NCBI GenBank assembly: GCA_937929835.1
Contig: CALFUU010000020.1
Span: 1-64,000, forward strand
Direction: 5' to 3'
DNA from: an uncultured Saprospiraceae bacterium
GTDB taxonomy: Bacteria > Bacteroidota > Bacteroidia > Chitinophagales > Saprospiraceae
Length of the DNA stretch: 64,000 nt
The translations under genes were made by a program, and so were the position numbers. Positions 44,113 to 56,100 of this stretch are shown here, one piece after another. Under the pieces are notes generated by a model that saw nothing but the letters and a program-made list of their open reading frames with translations, made no database searches and had not been told where the DNA came from. Numbering within the stretch: the stretch's first letter is position 1; each line of letters begins with the position of its first letter.

Positions 44113-47100
44113 TTATCTTACAAATAACATCTTCTGTGTTTTCCTTGCATTATTGCTGCTAACTACATAGTAGTAGACACCACCAGAAGAAAGATCAGAT
44201 TTAGTCAATTCTATCGTATTCAAGCCTGATGTACCGACTCCATTTCTAGAGCATACTAACTTACCGTCAGTATTTAATACTTCAAGACTGTAGCTTCCAC
44301 CTATTGGTAGGTTGAATGAGATAACCGTTGCCGTAGTCCACGGGTTAGGCGTATTCTGGTAAACCTCAAATTCTTGACTTAGCTCAGAATTAAGATCTAA
44401 GCGTAACTCTGCAATATCTCCATCAGTATAAGCTTCTGGGTTAAGTCCATCAGCAGAAATAGAAATGTAGTCACTCAGTCGGCCAGAAGTATGGCTAACA
44501 AATCTCATAGAAAAGACATCACTTAGATCAACTTGTTTAGCACCAAAAACTGAATGCCAAGAGAAGTTGATTGTACCTGGCTTAACGACGTGGTAGTTAG
44601 CATCAAGTAAAACGCGTGACCTAGAATGTACACCAACAAGTGTAAGCTTATCAGTATCATAACCTAAAGTAAACTGGAATCCATCAACGCTTTCTTCAAT
44701 TGAGAAATCCACGTCTACAAGCGCATTCTCGTTTATGAGAACTTCATTTGCGCTTATCTTAACTGCATCAGCTCTTCGAGTATCTAATACTACATCATTT
44801 AGATTAGCTATTACATCTCCATTAACATCTCCAATTTTGACTCCGATAAAGTCAATATCCATATCGCTAGTTAAATCTCTGACAACATACTGCTCAGGGA
44901 AATATGCCCCAAAAGGATTTGTCTCATCGGCAAATTGATAAGCAGCATCAACCATTCTCCAACTTGTATTCTCAGCAAAGTCAGTAGAAATTCCCAAAAT
45001 GAGCTTCCTTAACTCCACCAAGTCTATTCCGTCAATTTTGTTAGATTTATTGATGTCTGCCGCAATCAACTTGTATGGAGAATCTAAGTGCTCAATAGAC
45101 AGAATATGTCGTTGTATCAACACTAAATCCAAAGTTGAAATTCCATTCATAGGGTCAACATCCTTCGATGGTACAATTTGATACGGATTTCCAAAAGGCA
45201 CTTCCGAGAAGGCATATAGGCCATCGATATCCGTCTCATCTATAATGTCCATAGAGTTTAACCTGACCTCAACAGCAGATACCATTCTAGAATCTTCTGT
45301 CTGTATACGACCTGCTATAGTACCATTTGTAAATGGCTGAGGACAGACACTAAATGGATCTAAAACTTGCAAAATATTTGAACAAGAATCTAACAGCTCA
45401 TTACCAGAGTACAGATAAAGTGTATACATAGATGATATGCCTACTGTCTGATCTGCACAGTCAAAATCCATTTCAATTACATTAGGATCTACTAGAGACC
45501 AAGAAACTGTGAAGCTTGTATCAGGACAAATACTCGTTATTTCTGGGCAGGCCGCAATGGAATTGACTGTTACCATACCAGTAGTACCGAGATTGACAAT
45601 TAATTTCTTACAGGAATCAAAAGTTGCAGAAGTGTCAACAACCATAACCTCGTACTCACAAGTACTTACATTTCCACAATTATCTTCTCCTGTTACCGTA
45701 ACAATTGTTGTTCCAGCTGGATATAGACCAGTAGCATCTGAAGAGTTAGGGTCATTTGCAAATGGAGAGTTATTGCTCCCTGCAATGACGCCAGTACAGT
45801 CAGAAATCGTTGCTGGCAAATTAACTAGAACTTCACAATCTGTTGAATTGACTGGAAGAAAAACCAAGGTATCATTAGGACACGTAATATCAGGTCCTTG
45901 TAGATCATTCAAGATTATCGTCTGGGTAAAGGTAAATATACCCGCTCCAGTTCCAGTATTCAGCTGACAAGAATCTATGACAGTAAATGTTCTTTCTAGC
46001 TCGTTCACACATGTCATACCCGAATTAGGGGTCGGATCTACAGTGACAGAAGAAATAGAAATCAAAGAACAATCAATATTTGATGTGTCAACTATAGGCA
46101 TTCCGGAATCTACATTATTAGGATCAACTATACAGCTGTCTAAAACAAAAGGTGACTCAGGGAAAGTAATATTAGCCGCCGTCAAAGGATTGACTGGAGG
46201 ATCTATTGTTACTATTTGTGTACAACTAGCTTGGTTACCATCAACATCGCTAGCAATAAAAGTTCTTGTCATAACACCTACATTACAAGCATTGACATTC
46301 AATACTGGAGTTAATGAGGTGATAGATGGAACCTGAGCATTACAGCCATCTTCTGCTGTAGGTGTTCCAAATAGATTTGGATTAAACAATGACGTATTAC
46401 ATATTACTGATGTATCAGCTGGACAAGTTATTGTCGGCAATGCATTATCAACTATAGTTACTGTAGCGGTACAACTTGCACTCTGTATCGTACCTGGTGG
46501 CGTTGTAGATACTGTAAGCGTTACAACATTAGCACCCAAGTTGCTACAATCAAACTTATTGGGCGATACATCTAAAGTCACAGGTGCACCACACCCTGCA
46601 TTAGAACCTGCATCTACTACTGATGGATCCAAGCAAAGAGAAGAACCGTCAAGCGGCACAGTGACATCTTGAACTAAGCAAGTAGGCGCACTGTTCTCTA
46701 CAATAGTTACTGAACCTTCACACGTACTCGTCAAGCCACATTGATCCTCAACCGTTATCGTGACAATCTCTGTATTATTGACATTCGTACAGTCAAAAGT
46801 TGCGGGCATCACTGTTGCATTAAAGTTGACATCATCACAATTATCATCATAATCAGCAATTAATGTAAGTGGATCTATAGTCACACTTAACATTCCATTA
46901 CCCGACATAATGAGCGGCGTGATTACATTTTGTAGTGCTTCACAAACTGGAGCAACAGCATCAACAACGGTCACTGTAGATACGCAGATACTAGAATTAC
47001 CACTGACATCAGTTACCGTAATATTTACATCTATATCATTAGCACATCCTGCCACACCTGACATTAAATCAACACAATCAAATACTGATTGGCTTAAATT

Positions 47101-50100
47101 AATAGACAAAGTATCGCAGTCAAATATGGTGAGATTTAGATCATCCGCGGTGATTGTCTGAGCGATATTACTCAAGTTACCACCTACGCTAGTTGATTCA
47201 TCTAAGTTTATTGTCAGATCATCACAAGTCAGTACTGGTGCTGTCTGATCTACTATAGTCACATTAGTCTTACAAGTCAAAGCCATACCAGACTGAGGTG
47301 TAACAGTTATAGTCACACAATTATCTAGTCCTATATTATTACAAGCAAAGAACGTAGGACTTATTGTAATATCTCCATCACAACCTGCAGAGCTACCTGC
47401 ATCTACATCAGCTAATGTCACATTGAAGTTTCCATTAGCGTCTAGATTAAATGTGACATCAGGTATCGCTAGACATTGTGGGGCACTATCGACAACTTCA
47501 ACTTGAGCAATACAAGTCGATTGCTGCTGACACTCATCCGTAACGACTGCTGTAACAGAATTGACACCTATATCTAGACAATCAAAACTAAAGTCACTTG
47601 GTGAAAAGGTGAATGCATTAGAACAATTGTCAGTTGGTGACCATATTTCATTGGCAGCAATCGTTCCTGTTGCTGTCATACCAGCTCCTAGCAAATTAAC
47701 TTGCTGAATGACTGCTGGTGTAGGACACGTAGGGGCTTCAACATCTCTAACATTTACAATACTAGTACAAGTTGCAGAATTGCCTTGGGCATCTGTAACT
47801 GTCACGACGATAGAAATATCATCACTCATACATCCCATACCAGTATCTTCTAGATCTGCACAATTAAATTCTGATCTAGATATCATCTGCATTAAGCCTG
47901 GACAATTATCAGAAGTGTTATTATTATCAATTAGGAAATCAGCATCTATTGTTGCTAAACCATCTTCATCCAATGATACTGTCCTGTCAAGACAAGTAAC
48001 CACAGGATCAATATCATCTGTTATAGTAACATTTGTACTACAAGTAGATACGACGCCTGACAAAGGCGTTACTGTAATCACTACAGATGTAGTTGTTCCT
48101 ACGTCTTCACAATCAAAATCTGTCGGGCCAAAAGTAATGCTGCCATCACAACCTGCAGAACTTCCATCATCAATGTCACTGAACTCTACTACTCTATTAC
48201 CAGTCTCATCCACGCTCAACGTAATATCGGAAATAGCTTCGCACTGAGGTGCACCATCAAGTATCTCAATTATTGTGTTACATACTGTTGTATGACCACA
48301 ACCATCTCCTACTGTAACTGTCAATGGATTATCTCCAATATCATCACAGTCAAAAGTAAAGCTTGAAGGCTCAAAGGTTGATTGTGTATTACAGTTATTA
48401 ACTACAGTAAATAGTGTCGAAGCATCTACGGTGACGCTAGCGGTAGCTCCCGCACCTAATAACATTATGTCAACATCAACTATTCCTGTACACTCAGCTA
48501 TGGTATTATCCTGTACAGACACTGTCTGCGTACATTCTGCCGTATTACCGGCGGCATCTGTAGCAACTAGAGTTACATCAAATAATCCTGGACACCCTGG
48601 CACATTCGTTACAGTGGTATCTAGATCGTCACAATTAAATGTAGTTCTACCTATAAAGGCCGTTGTAATTCCACACTCATCACTGTTATCACTTACACTA
48701 ACCAATATCATTGACTCTTCAAGTGTAACTGACTCTGGATCTAAGAATATTGTCGCATCCTGACAAACGATGACAGGTGCTTCTTTATCAGTAACTGTTA
48801 CAGAACAAGAAGTAGTTGTGGATGAATTAACACCATCAGAAACAGTAAGTGTCACTGGTATTGGTGAATTAGCTAAATCATCACAAGTAAAGTTAGTTTG
48901 ATCTAATGAAAACTGAAGGTTACTCGGACAGTTATCAGTACTGTTACTATTTATAGCTAAAGGATCTAAGATAGCTAGACCGTTAGCATCCAAGCATACC
49001 GTCCCATTCTGACATATAGCTACAGGAGGTGTAACATCGCCAACAGTCACAGAACATTCTGCAGTTGAGGTTGAGCCGCTAATATCCGTGATTGTCAAAA
49101 CCGTAGTTAGGCCTGAAACACCAACCTGCGTACAATCAAAGCTTGTAGGAGATGCCTCTACCGTATCGATACCACAATCATCAGTTGATCCATTATTGAG
49201 TAGATCAGCCATCACGACTGCCATACCATTAGCATCTATATTAATTGTTACATCTTGACAAATAGCGACGGGTGGATCATTTTCTAAGAATACATTGAAC
49301 GTACAGGTAGTCGATAATCCACATTGATCAGTTAGCGTATATGTTGTTGGATTTGCAACGCAAGGCATAGAACCAACCGCTCCAAAACTAGGGATTGCAC
49401 CTATACAATTATCTTGAATACTAAATCCTTCAACGTTACTCACCACTTCATTAAAATCAATATTCGGTGTACCATCCATATTAAGTGGAACGGTTACATC
49501 AGAGCACTCAAAGAATGGTGCTATATTATCTTCGACTGTAACTGTAGAGCTACAAGAAGAAGTATTGCCTAACTGGTCTGTCACAAGAATAGACACCACC
49601 TGTGTAGCATTTGTCACACAAAATAAATCTCCACATCCGAAGGTAGAATCAGTAATTATTTCTACTGATGGTGGTAAGTTATCACAGACAGAAAGTGAAC
49701 CATTATCTAGATCACTGACCATTACTGAAGCCATACCAAATGTATCAAGACTCACTGTAATCTGAGGCACAATATTACAAACTGGAGGTATATCACATAC
49801 AACATTTATCACTTCTGGATCTTGGTCATCACCACCATTTGTATCTGTAATATCATCATTATCATTAGTATCATCGGGAGTCTCATCATTACCTGGGGTA
49901 CTATCCACGTCAGGCAGATTTAAGGCATTATCCGCAGCAATTATCTCAGCATCATTAAGTATGGAAGAACCAACAAAGGTTGGACTTATCTCCAAGTTAA
50001 CTGAGACAACAACCGGCGTGTCAGTTCCAGCAGGAACAGAGGCTACATTGAATGTTGCATTGGCATTCCATCCAGAATTATTTGCCACTACGAAGATCAA

Positions 50101-53100
50101 GTCATCTGGCACGTAATCTTGAACAATAACATTAGTCGCATCCAAAGTACCTTGATTGAATATCTCAATATTGTAGGTTACGATATCCCCAGGACTATAA
50201 CTTGCTGGGCCACCAGGAGCTACTACTTTTCTAAGGGCTAAATCAAATACTTGACCCACAGCTACCTTAGCAGAATCCTCATCATCTTCACTTTGATCTC
50301 CGTCATCATTTCCTGGTGTAGAATCATTATCTGTAAGCATCTCGCCTTGGCCAGAAATCTCAGCAACATTGATAAGGCATTGACCCATAAATCCATCTTG
50401 AATTATGAAACAAATCTGCGTTGTAACTGCTCCACCATTTGCTGCTACAAACGGAATAGTAGCTTGTGCTAAACTTCCACTGAGCGTCCAAGGACTTCCT
50501 GAATTAAAAGTCAATCCTGCTGGAATATTGTCATCAATGGTCACATTTGTAGCATCAAGCGTTCCTTGATTAATTACAGACACATCGAAACAGACCTCTT
50601 CACCAGGTACAAACGTATCAGGTTGATCAGCGCTTAATATCTTGGTCAAAGCGAGATCATAATTTTGCTTGATAACCACTGTTTCAAAATCGTGGTCATC
50701 TTCATCTCCACCATTAGTTCCATCTTCACTAACTACATTATCAGAATCATTTCTGAAGTTATCATTAGTTTGACTTGTATCAGCGACACTATCTTCATCT
50801 GGTAGATTCATTGGATTAGTCGATCCAATTATTTCTGCAAAATTGGTAATGCTCTCAACCATTGTATTAGGATCTATTGTAACTGTTATCTCAACAGACT
50901 TATTCCATCCAGCACTTATAGAATCGATAGGTGTGTTAAGTATAGCTGTATTAGTACCTGGGAAAAGTGCCCAGTCAGGATCATTAAGAATAAAGCCTTG
51001 AGGCAAGTATTCTGCTATCTGAACATTAAAAGCATCCACAGTACCTTGATTAAGAACTGCTAGTCTAAATGTCACATCCTCACCTGGATTAAAGCAAGCT
51101 GGGCTACCTGGAGTCAACTCTTTTATCAAAGCTAGATCAAATACTGGACAAGCATTTATATTGTTGTTGTCTTGTACGTTTATCCTAACATTACAAGTAG
51201 ACTGTTGTCCAAATTCATCTATAATGCATAAGGCTATGGTCCTTGTACTATCCCTATCCCTACAGTCAAAGCAAATCTCATTTGGATCTGAACTCTCACA
51301 AAATGAAAGACTATAGGCAATCGTATCTAATTGCTGAGCAGCTGGTAACAAGGCATTCTGCTGTCGGATTAAATCATTACATAAATGAGTAGAACCGTTG
51401 TCTAATAAGGCTGGTGTGATACAAGCCAATTCATTATCGGCCACACCATCACCGTCTGTATCCCAAGGCTCCAAAGCAACAGAAAGACTCTCTATACAAT
51501 AAGCAGTCGGTGCTTTTTCACTTACAACTCTAACGGGCTTAGCACAAGTAGAAACATTGCCACATAGATCTTCAAATGAAATTAATACTATATGATTTCC
51601 AAGTGACAATTTATTCTGGAAGAATACTGTTCCTCCTACTTCACAATTATTTTGTACTTCAAAAGCTCCATCGCTATTCAAGTCTATACTCACACATTGC
51701 TTTAGTGAGCTGGCATCGGTACAATCATCTGTAGCAGAAACTTGGAAAGTTACATCTGCCTCTAAACATTCTAGAGTAACAACTTCCAATTGTTCTGTAC
51801 AAGTCGCATCAATATCAGGTCCTGCTGTATTTTCAACCTTTATTGTTTGATCATAGGTATCTGACATCGGCACGCCATCAGCATCTAGTTGACACCAATC
51901 AATTACCGTCCACTGACGCAATATCTTTAGACAAGCAGTAGACCCTGGACCTGCAAAAGAGAAAGTCTGATCTCTAAACGTTGCATCTAATAGATCACAT
52001 CTATCCGTACCTGGGAATTGCGGGTAGGCAAACTCAAAATCTAAGTTATCAGGGTGTAGACTAGCAAAGTTGCATCCCTGATCTGTATCGAAATCTAGTG
52101 GCCAAATAATATTGGCAAAATCAAAAGGTTCGTTGTTTTCAAATCTTAATGTCTGTTCACAACTAGCACCACCATTAGCATCTACTGCCGTAAATGTTCT
52201 CACGATAGTTCCGACACCACAAATAGTTCTATCCTCTGTTGCAACCACGGTTATTTCATCATCTACACAACTATCTGTCGCCGTAGCAAATCCGAAAGAA
52301 GTTAAATTATTTACATCAACTATATCAGTACAAGAAAGGATCTGATCATCTGGACAGAAAATCTGTGGTGGCACTTTATCCTGTACCTCTACAGTAACCA
52401 TACAATCATTGTATCCTCCAAAGTTATCGATGGCTCTCAATACAACCATTTGCTCTTGGCCAGCATCAGCACAGCAGAAAGGAATCTCCTCGCTAAAGCC
52501 ACAATTGTTGCTAACCTCTAGGACAAAAGCATACGGCTCATTATCTACTACTCTCCATTCTCCATTAACATCAACTATGACATAGTCACCATCATCAGCA
52601 ATAGGACTTCCATCTGCCCAAACTTCAAACATTGGTGCAATATGATTCTCCCAAATAAATGTTCCATTCTCTACTTTGTCTTGAAGACCTATCAAGTATT
52701 GAGCACCAGGTGCATAAGCATTTACTTGGTCAAAAACCCACTGATGCTCAGCTTCTGATTCTAGTGTCAATAGTGTACCGCCATATGCCGCCGCTAGACC
52801 TGAAGCAATAAATCCAGGTCTTTGGAATCTTGACAAGTAATAATGTCTTTGAGATGCTGGATTAGAACCTCTAGCACCCAAATATTGTAAATCCTTGAAT
52901 TGTGGACGATCACAATCGCAATCGTTATTCATTCTTCTTATTAGTGTATTGAACAAACCACAATCATCAAAACTACCATCATCAAAAGTCTGCGGGAATG
53001 CCTTAGCCGTTCCATCTAATCTAAGGGACACTACAGAATTCTGATCACAGATAGCTGTAGGTGTCACTTCATCCATTACGAATACATCAAATGAACAAGA

Positions 53101-56100
53101 GGCGAGATTACCACACTCATCATAGACGAGATAAGTCACTTCCGTACTGTCTGTAGCAGCAAACGTTAGCGTCTGTGCAGAAGTAATATTTTGTAAAAAT
53201 CCATTCGCATACTTTAAGTCAATTTCAAAGTTGTCCGTCGTACAATCATCAGAAATTGTAGGTAAAGGCAGTGTAAAGTCAGCTTGACACCCAGGACCAC
53301 CATCTGTACCAATAGTAATGTCCATTGGACACTCTACCCAAGGCGCTCTTGAGTCAGATATCTCTATAGTCTGCGTTCTTCTAAATGGTTGATCACAACC
53401 ATCATAGATCGTCCACGTTCTCATTATCTTTTTCGTACATCCTAATTCTGATACAAGAATATCTCTGTAGTCTATCCCTGCATTACAGTACAAGTCTGTA
53501 ATTGGGAATAAAGGGAATCCATTTATAGTCGGTATTCCTGTGATAGATGGATGTGGGAATCCGTTATCATCTAACTCAAGCCCTACACAAGATAATGCTG
53601 TACCCTCATTTTCGAGGAAGCCATCAGGAATAACAATTGCATCATAATCTAAGGGAAGTACATTAATGTTCTGCGTACATGGAGCAGAAACATTTCCAAA
53701 GCCATCTACAGCTGTAAATGTTCGGTGTACTACTTTTAGATAAGGGTCATCACAAGTTAATGGTGTCGTAGTTTCTTGAACTAAAGTAAACTCCGAAGTA
53801 GAACAAGCATCCAAAACTATAGGCTCATAACTATTCACCAAGTAACAAGGCAATTCTATATCATCACACTGTATCTGTGGCGCTCTCTTATCTTCGACAT
53901 TGATTGTTGCCCAACAAGAATTTCCAGAACAAGGATTAATTACCTTGGCTGTCAATTGAGACCATAAGTGTGCTTCTGTAACTCTATTATTATTAATCAA
54001 TTCTCCATTGGCATCCGTCAACATCAATTGATAGACAACATTAGGTTCTGGATCACTTACAAGTAACTGATCGGCTGATAGTATTGACTGACAACCATCT
54101 CCTAAGGAAATGTTTAACTCGTTAACACAAGCCATAGCTAGACCTTCTCCAGATCCAACTTCTACAGCCAAACTAACTGGTGCTACACAGATATCTGGGC
54201 AAGACGGTATAAAGGTTAAATTTCTCGGTCCAGGATTATTACCCCATTCGATAGTGACAGATGTCAATCCAAATCCTGAGCCTACAGTACCTGTACCAGA
54301 ACCTGTTATCATAACACCTGGTGGCACATCAACGAACTCTCCATCGCCTTCTAGGAACCAAATATAATTTTCACAATTTTCATATTTTTCTTGCCATACC
54401 TCAGCTTCGTAGGTATGCGTACTTCCACTACATACAGCACCAAGTCCAGCACTATTTACAACGGGTTGACAATAAGTACAAGCTTCTCCTCCTCCTGATA
54501 TTTGAAGAAATGCACCATTTCCATTTGTAGCTCGTAAGGAGTACCCTCCTCCAGAGACAACCTTTATTCTTAAGGTATAGTTACTAGTACCGTCTCCATT
54601 AGGAACTTCTGCAAACTGCACCCCTGTCGGTCCTGTTGGATAAGGAATAGTAACCCCTGGAGCCGATGTAATGTTGAATACATCAAAAGCAGAGTCTAGA
54701 AACCAGTCTTCTCCAGAAACTGAAGTTATGGCAACTACATCTCTAAACTGGCCATCTTGACCATTAGTAGCATTATTAAGACAAGTACATTCTTCTTGTA
54801 GCACGATAGACGGCACAAAAATAAGTGCAGGGTCAGAATCATCTTCGTCATCTAGTCCTGTCCCATCTAAGTAATCGTCCATAGCCGTTACAGGCATTCC
54901 ACCTGAATCATTTCCATTTATTGCATCTGCATTAGAATCAATATCCGCAGAGCTTATATCATTATTTCTTATGTCATAAACTTTGCTAATTTCCGCAACA
55001 TTCACATAAGCTCCCGCATGTCCTCCCGAATTAATCAGCACAGAAATCTGATCTGTGTATACCTGACCAGGTTGTAGACCAGAGATAAATACAATCTCCT
55101 TTGTAGCTGTATGTGTAGAAGCGTCTAATGTCCAAGAGTTGTCAACAAGGATCATATCTTCTGGCAAATAATCTACTACGGATAACTTACCTATTGCAGC
55201 TGTTCCTTGATTATGAATCTCAATAGTAAAGATTACTATATCTCCTAAATTGAAAGTTCTTTGCTTAGTTGTTTTGATTAGAGCAAGGTCAATCAACCTT
55301 ACAGATACACTTGCAGGGTCTTGATCATCTTCATCATCTGTTCCGTGATCAAATATTTCACCGTCTGTAGTAGAATTAGGTACTCCACCTGTATCATTAA
55401 ACATATCTGCATCTGGTACAGAATCAAAATCTTCTCTAACCACATTGTCTGTAGACGTTGCTGATGAGATCTCTGCATAGTTCATTAACTGTCTATCACC
55501 TGTCACGTCTCCGACCGTGAAAGAAACAGAAACGACAACAGATTCTCCTGCGGCCAATACTTGATTGTATGTATACTCTACAAGACCATTACCGACTACA
55601 GTCCATCCTTGGTTACCAGCGTTTGTAAATATCAGCTCTGTCGGAAAATTATCTGTAATTGTAAACTCTTGAGCATCAACATTACCTTGATTATAAACTG
55701 TTATATCAAAGGTGACAACTTCTCCCTCATCATAAGCACGATTATCTCTATTCACTTTAGTTAAAGCTAAGTCGAATATATTGACCACTTCTGAATCATG
55801 ATCATCTTCATCTATGGCTCCATCATCACTAACTAGATTATCGGTATTGGAACCAGCTACACCACCGTTATCATTATTCCTAATATTGTCAGCAGTAGAG
55901 TCGCTATCTGAATTTTCTTGACCATTGCTATCTAGCGTGGCACTTATCTCTGCCGCATTCACAAAGTCTTGAATATTGTTTGAACCCATTAGCCTCAAGA
56001 AAATAGATTTCTTATAAACTTGGTTCGGTTGTAGTGGCGTATTAACATCCAAGGTGGCATCTGAACCATCATAATTCCAATCAGGATTAGAAGTTGCCAC

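Noticed and set aside
45509-46336. Two further plus-strand frames (152 and 119 codons) antisense to the giant gene
   Set aside because: Same explanation: compositional shadows of the HYR-like array, no domain and no promoter.
47708-48247. Open frame of 179 codons on the plus strand, the longest antisense to the giant gene
   Set aside because: It is a shadow of the threonine/serine-rich repeat codons of the giant gene, with a low-complexity S/T/V-rich product and no start context.
46444-48783. CRISPR-like or DNA satellite repeat
   Set aside because: Repetition is at protein level with diverged DNA, in frame with the giant gene, and with no short direct repeats or spacers.
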